The notes: generated by a model from the letters alone, not told the origin. Shown: positions 1-7,288, numbered from the stretch's first letter. The stretch: 19,625 bases of DNA from Calditrichota bacterium (GCA_024275555.1 JAJRYW010000361.1:1-19625), one strand, 5' to 3'. Translations and numbers: made by a program.

Positions 1-24
1 ACGGCTATGTAATAATTTCTTTCT

Positions 25-56
25 CATTAACACCGGGCTTAAGCCCGGTGTTAATG
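25..56. repeat. 32-bp perfect palindrome, copy 1
   Basis: Left arm CATTAACACCGGGCTT (25-40) is the exact reverse complement of 41-56, with no loop. A second member lies at 7404-7433, where the arms are the same except that the innermost C/G pair is replaced by A/T on both sides. The pairing is therefore kept by compensating changes, which suggests a dispersed palindromic repeat rather than chance. No protein is encoded here, and I cannot tell whether it acts as DNA or as RNA. Confidence 0.85.
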
Positions 57-76
57 ACATCTTGCACCGATTGTTT

Positions 77-95
77 AACCGTTTCAACGGTTTTT
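77..95. repeat. Small palindrome with TC centre, followed by a T-run
   Basis: AACCGTT (77-83) and AACGGTT (86-92) pair perfectly around a two-base TC centre, and a short T-run reaches 95. It resembles a weak intrinsic terminator read left to right. It also matches the design of the other TC-centred palindromes near 2332, 2393, 2611 and 19518, so a repeat element is equally likely. Confidence 0.6.
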
Positions 96-157
96 AAAGA
101 ATGTCTAAAAAATGCAATTTGTCATGCGCCCTAATAAGGTCTAGTATGTTTAGATGA

Positions 158-454
158 TTTATTTCCCACAAGGGGAAACTTATTGGAGTGGGCCGGGCCT
201 TAGCCGATGGAGTAGACTGCGCCTATATTTGTGATATAGCAGTTCATCCCGGCTATCAGGGTTTAGAACTTGGGAAAGATATTGTCTCTAAACTGGCGGC
301 GCTTTCAGAAGATTACCGGAAAATCATACTCTATGCCAATCCCGGTAAAGAGGGGTTCTACATAAAGCTCGGTTTTAAAAAGATGAATACGGATATGGCC
401 ATATTTAAAAATCAAAGCGGGGCCGCCCGGGCCGGATTAATAAGCAAAGACTGA
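158..454 (+). pseudogene. GNAT acetyltransferase, 5'-truncated remnant
   Basis: The frame is open from just after a TGA at 155-157 to a TGA at 452-454 and has no convincing start; a GTG at 188 is the first possible start codon. It reads GKLIGVGRALADGVD, then DIAVHPGYQGLELGK, which is the beta4 strand and acetyl-CoA-binding loop of GNAT N-acetyltransferases. It ends in GFYIKLGFKKMNTDMAIF, the usual C-terminal strand of small GNATs. The roughly 50 N-terminal residues that form the first half of the fold are missing, and the upstream DNA is palindromic repeat rather than coding. I read it as a decayed gene. Translation of an 88-residue fragment from GTG 188 cannot be excluded but would not give a complete fold. 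Confidence 0.7.
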
Positions 455-521
455 CAGGGAACAAATTCAAATTGCCCGCCCCCAGCGGCTGAAAAAGATT
501 CCCATACAAAGGGCCATTTCA

Positions 522-1007
522 ATGAATTCAAATCATATAAAGAAATACCGCTACAATGGCGCGCGTTCACTGGTGCTATTGCATGAAAAATATTTGAACT
601 CGCTCCTACAGACCTGGCGGGAAGCGAAAAATCTAAATATAGTTTTACCTGAAACGGAAGATTCAGACTATAAATCCCTGGATACACTTCTTAGACATAT
701 TTTTAGAGCAGCACGGGGATACATGACTTGGATGTGTGACAAACTGAACCTTCCCGATCCGGACATTCGGCCAGCGCCCGAACCGGAGCGTATTGAAGTT
801 GAAGCGGATGAGTATCTTGGGCATCTCTTCCATAAATGGCGCACACCCTTAACAGAAATCGCGGAGGATAAATTTCACTCGCCGACCTATACATCCCGTT
901 GGGGGGTGGAATATTGTATAGACGCCATGCTTGAACATGCCGTCATGCATCCGATCCGGCATGAGTACCAGCTAAGAAATTTAATTGAGAAGCAACGGAA
1001 CGGATAG
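522..1007 (+). CDS. DinB/YfiT-like putative metal-binding protein
   Basis: This 161-residue protein has the pattern of the DinB four-helix-bundle superfamily: a His in the second helix (H59, in LLRHIFRAARGY) and an HxxxH near the C-terminus (H143 and H147, in MLEHAVMHPIRHEYQL). These three residues usually bind a divalent metal. The length is typical of the family. Many members are thiol- or cofactor-dependent enzymes, but nothing here points to a substrate. Start ATG 522 has a weak AAAGGG eight bases upstream (508-513). It stands between two acetyltransferase remnants and is not part of the heme cluster, which converges on it. The metal-site assignment rests on family knowledge, and the exact subfamily is not determined. 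Confidence 0.75.
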   Translation: MNSNHIKKYRYNGARSLVLLHEKYLNSLLQTWREAKNLNIVLPETEDSDYKSLDTLLRHIFRAARGYMTWMCDKLNLPDPDIRPAPEPERIEVEADEYLGHLFHKWRTPLTEIAEDKFHSPTYTSRWGVEYCIDAMLEHAVMHPIRHEYQLRNLIEKQRNG

Positions 1008-1089
1008 CTGCCAGGTAAGGGAATACGAAGGAGCAAGATTAGGGATTAAAGGGGGAAAGACAAGGAATCAAGAATGTTAGAAAGTTTAT

Positions 1090-1186
1090 CTACCCCCCAT
1101 AATCCGTATTGACCGGCGTAAATCCGCAGCTTTTATACAAACGCCCGATATTGAACTCCGATTTACCAATAGTTATCCAGCGTCTT
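1090..1186 (-). pseudogene. Possible GNAT acetyltransferase C-terminal remnant
   Basis: Immediately beyond the hemH stop, the minus strand reads about 30 residues, including ITIGKSEFNIGRLYKSCGF followed by TPVNTDYGG and a TAG at 1090-1092. The run N..GRLYKSCGF resembles the last helix-strand (N..A..LYeklGF) of GNAT acetyltransferases. There is no start and no upstream domain: the same frame runs into hemH. It may be the tail of a gene that was replaced when the heme cluster reached its present position. The stretch is short and the match is by eye only. Confidence 0.33.
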
Positions 1187-2251
1187 CTATTCAAACCCTT
1201 CAAACTTCTCCCCCGCCAAATAGTCATTACACCACTTCGCCAGGGTTTCTGTCCAGAGGGGATGGTCGTTCAGACAAGGAATCATCTCGAACTCTTCTCC
1301 CCCGGCGGCCAGGAAATCTTCTTTGCCGCGCATGCCAATCTCTTCCAGGGTTTCCAGGCAATCGGCCACAAAAGCGGGACACATCACCAGCAGTTTTTTC
1401 ACCCCGGACTCGGCCAGGCGTATTAGTTCCTCATCCGTAGCCGGTTTCAGCCAGGCGTCCACACCCAGGCGGGATTGGAAGGAGAGCGAATGCTTTTCCG
1501 GCGGCAAATTCAGGGCTTTGGCAAACTCTTCCGAGGTGCGGAAGACCTGGCGCCGGTAGCAGGTGCGATGCGCCGGCGAAGGTACCGAGCAGCAGTTTTC
1601 CACTTTCAGGCAGTGTTTTTTGGTGGGGTCGGTTTTTTTGCAGTGCCGCTCCGGGATGCCGTGATAGCTCAGCAGCAGGTAATCATAATCCTGCTCCAGG
1701 TAGGGCCGCACACTCTCCGTCAGCGCTTTGATGTAATCGGGATGATCATAAAAGGGCGGGAGGATGGTCAGGTGCTGGGGAAGGCGGTCTTTCTTCATCA
1801 CCCGCTGCGCTTCTACGATGACCGTCTCGGTGGTGGCCGTATCATTATGGGGATAGAGCGGAACCAGCAGAATATCTTCCAGATTGGGATAGGCGCTCGC
1901 CAAATTTTGCAGCGTCGATTCGATGGAGGGATTTCCATAACGCATGGCCAATTCCACCGGCGCATCCACTTTCTCCTGAAGCAGTTTCTGCAGGCGCTGG
2001 CTGAGCACGATCAGGGGAGAGCCCTCCTCCCACCAGATGGATTGGTAAGCGTGGGCGGATTCTTTGGGGCGTTTGGGCAAAATAAACGCTTCCACGATCA
2101 GCTTGCGAATCAAATACGGTGCGTCAATAACCCGGCTGTCCATTAAAAACTCGCGCAGGTAGACGCGCACGTCTCCTTCGCTGGTGGAGTCAGGTGATCC
2201 GAGATTAACCAGTAAAACCGCTTTCGTAACACTGCTTTTATCTTCCGGCAT
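1187..2251 (-). CDS. hemH: Ferrochelatase
   Basis: Inserts Fe2+ into protoporphyrin IX to give protoheme, the last step of the pathway encoded in this cluster. The 354-residue protein opens with the family signature KAVLLVNLGSPDS (10-22). It carries SYHGIP with the catalytic H197, and DCLETLEEIG with the acidic partner E300 (equivalent to E. coli H194 and E264). A cysteine-rich insertion follows the active-site histidine (C204, C214, C220, C221, C231). This looks like a shared feature of one ferrochelatase subgroup, and I do not claim an iron-sulfur cluster. An AGGAG lies about five bases before ATG 2251. It is the most downstream gene of the minus-strand heme series, separated from hemL by about 390 bp of repeats, so it may have its own promoter. 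Confidence 0.96.
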   Translation of the reverse strand: MPEDKSSVTKAVLLVNLGSPDSTSEGDVRVYLREFLMDSRVIDAPYLIRKLIVEAFILPKRPKESAHAYQSIWWEEGSPLIVLSQRLQKLLQEKVDAPVELAMRYGNPSIESTLQNLASAYPNLEDILLVPLYPHNDTATTETVIVEAQRVMKKDRLPQHLTILPPFYDHPDYIKALTESVRPYLEQDYDYLLLSYHGIPERHCKKTDPTKKHCLKVENCCSVPSPAHRTCYRRQVFRTSEEFAKALNLPPEKHSLSFQSRLGVDAWLKPATDEELIRLAESGVKKLLVMCPAFVADCLETLEEIGMRGKEDFLAAGGEEFEMIPCLNDHPLWTETLAKWCNDYLAGEKFEGFE

Positions 2252-2324
2252 CGGGGCTCCTGTAGATTTTTTTTTCGTTACAATTTGTTTGGATTGCGTT
2301 ATCGGCTTTGAAGAACAATTTTCC

Positions 2325-2358
2325 TGGTAGCCGCAAACTTCAGGTTGCGATAACCCCG
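2325..2358 (+). repeat. TC-centred hairpin repeat, copy 1
   Basis: A 34-base unit beginning TGGTAGCCGCAAACTTCAGG and ending GATAACCCCG. It differs at a single base from copy 2 (2386-2419), 61 bp away. The core 2332-2349 is a hairpin with a TC centre and one mismatched pair in the stem. Confidence 0.85.
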
Positions 2359-2385
2359 TATGATTTTCCTCCAGAGCAATTCAAA

Positions 2386-2419
2386 TGGTAGCCGCAAACT
2401 TCAGTTTGCGATAACCCCG
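2386..2419 (+). repeat. TC-centred hairpin repeat, copy 2
   Basis: Same 34-base unit as 2325-2358. Its core CGCAAACT / TC / AGTTTGCG (2393-2410) is a perfect eight-pair palindrome. It lies in the hemL-hemH intergenic region on the same strand as copy 1. Confidence 0.85.
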
Positions 2420-2610
2420 CAGCCATATACAGACGCAGGCTTATGAATTTTTACTGAATAAATGGGCAACCGACAAAATATATTTTGTCGCTGCTACGTT
2501 CACCGAGGAGCGTCAAAACTTGTTTGACCATGCGCACCGAGCATTAAAAATAGCCCGATTAATTTTTCATAGATCATTAGCAGGCGAAGACCCGGTTTCG
2601 CTTCAGCAAG

Positions 2611-2634
2611 CGCAGGCTGAAGCCTGCGGCTACC
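2611..2634 (-). repeat. TC-centred hairpin repeat, inverted variant
   Basis: Read on the minus strand it is GGTAGC, then CGCAGGCT / TC / AGCCTGCG. The outer sequence and TC centre match copies 1 and 2. The two inner A-T pairs are G-C pairs here, changed on both arms. It ends ten bases before the hemL stop codon region, so it would sit in the 3' untranslated part of a hemL message. Confidence 0.75.
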
Positions 2635-2643
2635 GGTGCTGGA

Positions 2644-3939
2644 TTATGCTTCCACCGCTTTTTGCAGGGCCCGGTAGTTGGCCTCGATGGTGCGTTCGAT
2701 GTCTTCCCGGGAGTGTGCAGCCGAGACAAAATAGGCTTCAAATTGCGACGGCGCTAAATAGACGCCTTCATCCAGCATGGCCCGGAAATAGCGGGCGTAC
2801 TGCTCGGTGTTGCTTTCCGCAGCGGTTTCATAATCGATGACTTTTTCCGGGTTGAAGAACAGGCAGCCCATCGATCCGACCCGGGTGGTGTAGCAATCCA
2901 GCCCCAGTTTTTGCAGATTGTTGGCCACGCCGTCGGCGAGTTGGGCGGCTTTCTGCTCCAAATCCGCGTAAAATTCGCCGTTGTTGATCAGTTGGAGCGT
3001 CGTCAATCCGGCGCGCATGGCCAGCGGGTTTCCGGACAGGGTTCCGGCCTGGTAGACCGGTCCTATTGGGGCGACCTGTTCCATGATCTCCCGCTTCCCG
3101 CCGTAAGCGCCCACCGGCAGACCGCCGCCGATGACTTTGCCCAGCGTGGTTAAATCCGGGGTAATGCCGTAGCGCTGCTGAGCGCCGCCCGGGGCCACCC
3201 GGAAGCCGGTCATCACCTCATCAAAGATCAGCACAATACCGTGCTGATCGGCTGTCTGCCGCAGCGCTTCCAAAAATCCCGGTTCCGGCGGCGCCACCCC
3301 CATGTTCCCGGCAATCGGCTCGACGATGACAGCGGCAATTTGATCCGGATTTTGCTCGATCAGTTCCTGCACGGATTCGGCGTTATTAAACCGCGCCACC
3401 AGCGTATCGCGGGCGCTGCCTTCGGTAACGCCGGGGCTGTTGGGTACGCCCAGGGTCATCGCCCCGGAACCGGCCTGGATCAGGAAGCTATCCCCATGCC
3501 CGTGGTAGCAGCCGCTGAATTTGATCACCTTATCGCGGCCGGTATAACCGCGGGCCAGGCGAATGGCGCTCATGGTCGCCTCGGTGCCGGAGTTAACCAT
3601 CCGCACCATTTCCACCGAGGGAACCATTTCGGCCACCAGTTCGGCCAATTCAATTTCCACCCGGGCCGGCGCGCCAAAGCTGACAGCTTTTCCGGCTTCC
3701 TCGCGGACCGCCTCGACAACCTCCGGGTGCGAGTATCCCAGGATCATCGGCCCCCAGGAGCCCACGTAATCGATGTAGCGATTGCCGTCCACATCGTACA
3801 AGTAAGCGCCCTCGCCGCGCTCGAAAAAGATCGGATTGGCGCCGACGGATTTAAAGGCCCGCACCGGCGAGTTCACCCCGCCCGGCAAAATCTTCTGGGC
3901 GCGTTCAAACAATTCAATGCTCTTTTGATATCGGTTCAT
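2644..3939 (-). CDS. hemL: Glutamate-1-semialdehyde 2,1-aminomutase
   Basis: A PLP-dependent cytosolic enzyme that isomerises glutamate-1-semialdehyde to 5-aminolevulinate, the second step of the C5 route after HemA. The sequence shows GGVNSPVRAF near the N-terminus, NSGTEATMSAIRLAR (about 116-130, counting from the upstream ATG 3951) for PLP phosphate binding, FDEVMTGFR, and TLGKVIGGGLPVGAYGG with the Schiff-base lysine at about 268. I chose ATG 3939 (431 residues) because GAGGAAA sits five bases before it. An in-frame ATG at 3951 would add four residues, but the ribosome site overlaps it. It is separated from hemB upstream by a repeat-rich region of about 800 bp, so an independent promoter is probable although none was recognised. 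Confidence 0.96.
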   Translation of the reverse strand: MNRYQKSIELFERAQKILPGGVNSPVRAFKSVGANPIFFERGEGAYLYDVDGNRYIDYVGSWGPMILGYSHPEVVEAVREEAGKAVSFGAPARVEIELAELVAEMVPSVEMVRMVNSGTEATMSAIRLARGYTGRDKVIKFSGCYHGHGDSFLIQAGSGAMTLGVPNSPGVTEGSARDTLVARFNNAESVQELIEQNPDQIAAVIVEPIAGNMGVAPPEPGFLEALRQTADQHGIVLIFDEVMTGFRVAPGGAQQRYGITPDLTTLGKVIGGGLPVGAYGGKREIMEQVAPIGPVYQAGTLSGNPLAMRAGLTTLQLINNGEFYADLEQKAAQLADGVANNLQKLGLDCYTTRVGSMGCLFFNPEKVIDYETAAESNTEQYARYFRAMLDEGVYLAPSQFEAYFVSAAHSREDIERTIEANYRALQKAVEA

Positions 3940-4030
3940 AGGTTTCCTCATAAATCATTTACATTTTCTTCATCATTGCCGCAAGGACGCCAGGATCGCA
4001 AAGATATACCTGATAAAAGTAACTATACTT

Positions 4031-4088
4031 CTTTAATCTCTAATCGTTCTCACTTTAATCTCTAATCTCTCTTCTTTAATCTCTAATC
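4031..4088 (+). repeat. Tandem CTTTAATCTCTAATC repeat
   Basis: The 15-mer CTTTAATCTCTAATC occurs at 4031-4045, 4053-4067 and 4074-4088, with starts 21-22 bp apart and variable pyrimidine-rich spacers. A fourth copy with one change is at 4732-4746, on the other side of the GxxExxY cassette. It is non-coding low-complexity DNA. Confidence 0.8.
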
Positions 4089-4119
4089 TTTCTTAACAAT
4101 TCAGTTCTTCCTTATTTTT

Positions 4120-4698
4120 GACAGGATAAACAGGATCAACAAGATTGTTTAATCCTGTTTATCATCTATTATTCTTAAGCTTATTTTAGTTCAGATAATT
4201 GTGGCAATTCCCGCACTTTTCTTTTTATCTCAACTTTTCGCTCACCAAAATTGATGATCAAGCCAACATCTTTTTGGGTTGCTGTCAAATAATTTACCAA
4301 CTGTAATTCGTGAGCCATCGTGATACGTCGAACCGACTTTAATTCCAAGATGACACTTTCTTCAACAAGAATATCTGCCTGAAACTCTCCCACGAGTTCA
4401 TCTTCATAAAACACCTGGATTTTTTGTTAGGCAATAGCTTTAAGACCCATCTTTTTCAGCTCGATCATCAAACACTTTTCATAAACTGACTCTAAAAAGC
4501 CAAATCCCATCTTGTTGTACACTTGAAAAGCACATCCAATAATTTTTTCTGTCAACTCCTGATGTTTCATAAACTATACCTCACTTAGGTTATGATAATT
4601 ATTTTGATTAACCGGATAAAAACTCTAACACATTGTTGATATATAAACATTTACCAATTCGTTTAGCAAACAATCTTGTTCATCCTGTAAATCCTGTC
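4120..4698. mobile_element. Putative GxxExxY cassette with 31-bp inverted ends
   Basis: The left end 4120-4150 (GACAGGATAAACAGGATCAA...) and the right end 4668-4698 are inverted copies, matching at 28 of 31 positions. They enclose about 520 bp that hold only the broken GxxExxY gene. Just outside, AATCTTTCTTA is directly repeated at 4085-4095 and 4721-4731, but it is part of local low-complexity DNA and may not be a target duplication. Inside the left end, GATAAACAGGAT (4125-4136) and its complement (4152-4163) form a further hairpin. No transposase is present. If it moves, it would be mobilised in trans; alternatively the ends are simply the dispersed repeats that often accompany this family. 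Confidence 0.5.
4181..4570 (-). pseudogene. GxxExxY protein (PDDEXK_3-like), nonsense-interrupted
   Basis: From ATG 4570 the frame reads 47 residues, including the name-giving motif G24-F-L-E27-S-V-Y30. It then meets TAA at 4427-4429, and continues in the same frame without any shift to 4181. The second part has GEFQADILVEE and ILELKSV, giving D66 and E76-x-K78, the PD-(D/E)xK nuclease-like pattern. Total length, 129 codons including the stop, is normal for the family. TAA at codon 48 could arise from GAA by one change. A GTG at 4414 could start a 77-residue fragment lacking the GxxExxY half. The cellular role of this family is unknown. A sequencing error or a suppressed stop are the alternatives to true inactivation. 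Confidence 0.8.
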
Positions 4699-4750
4699 CA
4701 ATAAGTACCTGACTAAATACAATCTTTCTTACTTTAATCTCTAACCTTTC

Positions 4751-5722
4751 CTATCCCAAAATCGCCGCCGCTTCTTTAGCAAAATAAGTCAGGATTATAT
4801 CCGCGCCGGCGCGCTTGATGGAGGTCAGCGATTCCAGCATCACCCGGTCATGATCCAGCCAGCCTTTTTCCGCGGCGGCCTTCAGCATGGCAAACTCGCC
4901 GGACACCTGGTAGGCGGCCGTGGGCAGACCAAATTCATCCTTTACACGGCGGATGATATCCAGGTAGGGCATGGCCGGCTTGACCATGATGATATCCGCG
5001 CCTTCCTCGACATCCAACTGCACTTCCCGCAGGGCTTCATCGCCATTGGCGGGGTCCATCTGGTAGCTGCTGCGGTCCCCGAATTGCGGCGTCGATTCCG
5101 CGGCCTCGCGGAAAGGGCCGTAGAAGCCGGAGGCGTACTTCGCGGCATAGGACATGATGGGAATCTGGCTGAAACCGGCGTCATCCAGGGCTTCTCGGAT
5201 CGCCCCGACCATGCCGTCCATCATCCCGGAAGGAGCAACCATATCCGCCCCGGCCTGGGCCTGCACCACCACCTGTTTCTGAAGCAGTTCCAGGGTGGCG
5301 TCGTTATCCACCTCCTGGCCTGCCAGAGGCCCGCAATGGCCGTGATCGGTATATTCGCAAAGGCACACATCGGTGATCAGGTAGAGGTCCGGCGCCGCTT
5401 CCTTGATGGCACGCAGGGCACGGCAGATAATCCCCTCCGAACTGATTACATCGCTGCCCAGGGCGTCTTTGTGGGCCGGAATTCCAAAGAGGATGACCGC
5501 GGGAATTCCCATATTATACACCTCCCGGGCCTCCTTCACCAGGTTGTCTATCGACATCTGGGCGTGGCCGGGCATACTGCTGATCGTATTGATCACATTT
5601 TCGCCCTCGCAGACAAACAGGGGCAGGATAAAATCGTTGGGGGTGACCAGGGTCTCGCGCACCATGGCCCGAATTTGGGGATTCCTGCGCAAACGTCGCA
5701 ATCGGTAATAAGGGGTAAACAT
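4751..5722 (-). CDS. hemB: Delta-aminolevulinic acid dehydratase (porphobilinogen synthase)
   Basis: Condenses two 5-aminolevulinate molecules into porphobilinogen in the cytosol. The 323-residue protein has the zinc-type cysteine triad DVCLCEYTDHGHCG (C120, C122, C130). The two active-site lysines are K195 (SYAAKYASGFYGPFR) and K248 (MVKPA). RSSYQMDPANGDEALREV is the segment tied to allosteric Mg2+ in many bacterial enzymes. An AAGGAG precedes ATG 5722. It lies downstream of hemY with 144 bp of repeat-rich DNA between, and upstream of the GxxExxY cassette, which breaks the spacing to hemL. Family, length and residues are all standard. Confidence 0.97.
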   Translation of the reverse strand: MFTPYYRLRRLRRNPQIRAMVRETLVTPNDFILPLFVCEGENVINTISSMPGHAQMSIDNLVKEAREVYNMGIPAVILFGIPAHKDALGSDVISSEGIICRALRAIKEAAPDLYLITDVCLCEYTDHGHCGPLAGQEVDNDATLELLQKQVVVQAQAGADMVAPSGMMDGMVGAIREALDDAGFSQIPIMSYAAKYASGFYGPFREAAESTPQFGDRSSYQMDPANGDEALREVQLDVEEGADIIMVKPAMPYLDIIRRVKDEFGLPTAAYQVSGEFAMLKAAAEKGWLDHDRVMLESLTSIKRAGADIILTYFAKEAAAILG

Positions 5723-5783
5723 GGGGTCTCCTTCTCAGTCGTTGCTGTTCATGTATAGCTAAATTGTTTTTTATATGGGGAAT

Positions 5784-5856
5784 GCGTAAAACGTAATGTG
5801 TATTGCGTAATGTATACAGCTTTCACGTTTTACGTTTTACGTTTTACGTTTTACGC
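5784..5856. repeat. ACGTTTT heptamer array with upstream inverted copy
   Basis: ACGTTTT is repeated perfectly about 4.4 times at 5825-5855. GCGTAAAACGT at 5784-5794 is the exact inverse of ACGTTTTACGC at 5846-5856, so the region can form an 11-pair hairpin. The sequence lies between the hemY stop and the hemB start in the direction of transcription and could affect hemB expression. No coding potential is seen. Confidence 0.75.
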
Positions 5857-5866
5857 CCCATCTGAA

Positions 5867-7288
5867 TCATCCGGTTGTCTCGGCTGATTTTTTAATCCTG
5901 CTTGCCAGAAATTCGGCAATGATCTGGCTGATCCCGTGCGACTGCTTGACACAGTCCGCCACGGAAATCCCGCCCCGGAAATTGCCGGAGAGAAACAAGC
6001 CCGGCTGAGCTTTTTCATAATTGCTGATTTGATCAATTATTTTCTGATGACCGATTTTGTATTGGGGAATGGCCTTCGGCCAGCGGCGGATTTTGACGAA
6101 ATCGGGCGGCCGGGTGATCCCGATCAGCTCCTGCAAATCCTGCTGCACTTTTTGGGTCAGTTGCTCATCATCCAACCCGGCCAGTTCCGGCTGGCGGCTT
6201 CCCCCCACAAAGGTGGTCAGGGCAACACTGCCGTCCGGGGCGCGGTTGCTGAAGATCGTGGAAGTCCAGATCGAACCCAAAATCCGGCGCTGTTCTTTTT
6301 CCGGCGTCAGGAAGCCGAAACCGTCCAGCTCCCGTCCTCCCGGGTTTTGACGGTAGCCGAAGAAGACCATCGCCACCGGGGGATAGGCAATTTTTTCCAG
6401 CGTCTCGACCAGGGGGAAGTCAAATCCGAAGGGCAGATTGCCATAGGCGTGGGCCGGGATGGTAAACAGCACTGCTGGGGCGCTACAGCGCAGCGATTCC
6501 CCCTGCACGACGGCCTCGACCACATAATCGTTCCCGTTTTTATTGACAGCGCTAATTTGAGCGCCGGTAAGAATATCTTTTTCGAAGCGCCTCCCCAGCG
6601 CCGTGATCACCGTCTCCAATCCGTCATCAAAAGAGAGCAAGCGGGCCTTGGTCTTCTCGGTTTCGGCGCGTTTCTTGCGCTCCCGGGCGCCTTTGATTGC
6701 CCCTTTGATCAAACTGCCGTAGCGCTGCTCCAACTGGTGCAGTTTCGGGAAAGCGCTGGGCACGCTCAACTCTTCCGGCCGCCCGGCGTACACCCCCGCT
6801 ACAAAGGGATTGATGGCGTAATCCAGGAACTCCCGCCCTAAGCGGCGCACCACAAAATCGGCTAAAGATTCCTCTTTATCCGGCGGGGCGGGGCGAATAA
6901 ACGGCTCTTTGAACAGGCGCAGTTTCGCGCCGGCAGAAAACAATTTGGTTTTGAAGAAGGCCGGCGGCGACATCGGCAGGGCAATCAGTTTCCCGTTGCG
7001 TATAATGTAGCGATTCTGGGCCCGGGAGTTGGCGTACTGCACCTGCGCCTCCACCCCCACACCTTCAAAAAGCTGATGCAGCAGCGGCGTGGTGTCCAGG
7101 GTGCTGTTGGGGCCGTGCTCGACCAGGAAACCGTCCAGGCGCTCGCTGCGGATCGCCCCGCCCAACCGCTCCGCCTTCTCGATAATCAGCGGACGGTACC
7201 CTTTCTGATGCAGGAAAAAGGCCGCGCTCAACCCGGAAATCCCGCCGCCAATGATAATGATGTCCCGGTGGTATTTGATGTCATTCAT
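5867..7288 (-). CDS. hemY: Protoporphyrinogen oxidase, HemY type
   Basis: An FAD enzyme, also annotated hemG in many genomes, that oxidises protoporphyrinogen IX to protoporphyrin IX, the ferrochelatase substrate. The 473-residue protein begins with an FAD-binding Rossmann motif IIIGGGISGLSAAFFL (11-26) and an acidic strand end IIEKAERLGG. It continues with FLVEHGPNSTLDTTPLL, typical of this family, and closes with a C-terminal flavin motif LFLSGNFRGGISVADCV. It is not the flavodoxin-like E. coli HemG. HemY enzymes normally use O2 as acceptor, while the neighbouring HemN is O2-independent, so the organism may meet oxygen or this enzyme may use another acceptor. It follows hemN after about 200 bp of palindromes. 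Confidence 0.95.
   Translation of the reverse strand: MNDIKYHRDIIIIGGGISGLSAAFFLHQKGYRPLIIEKAERLGGAIRSERLDGFLVEHGPNSTLDTTPLLHQLFEGVGVEAQVQYANSRAQNRYIIRNGKLIALPMSPPAFFKTKLFSAGAKLRLFKEPFIRPAPPDKEESLADFVVRRLGREFLDYAINPFVAGVYAGRPEELSVPSAFPKLHQLEQRYGSLIKGAIKGARERKKRAETEKTKARLLSFDDGLETVITALGRRFEKDILTGAQISAVNKNGNDYVVEAVVQGESLRCSAPAVLFTIPAHAYGNLPFGFDFPLVETLEKIAYPPVAMVFFGYRQNPGGRELDGFGFLTPEKEQRRILGSIWTSTIFSNRAPDGSVALTTFVGGSRQPELAGLDDEQLTQKVQQDLQELIGITRPPDFVKIRRWPKAIPQYKIGHQKIIDQISNYEKAQPGLFLSGNFRGGISVADCVKQSHGISQIIAEFLASRIKKSAETTG

Noticed and set aside
4031..4088. CRISPR-like spaced repeats
   Set aside because: The 15-mers have only 6-7 bp pyrimidine-rich spacers and there are no cas genes. It is a low-complexity tandem repeat.
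4850..5758. A 302-codon plus-strand frame opposite hemB
   Set aside because: It is antisense to a fully conserved porphobilinogen synthase, is rich in His/Gly/Asp as expected for a reverse frame, and has no ribosome site.
5936..6841. A 301-codon plus-strand frame opposite hemY
   Set aside because: It is a reverse-frame shadow of protoporphyrinogen oxidase with no recognisable motif.
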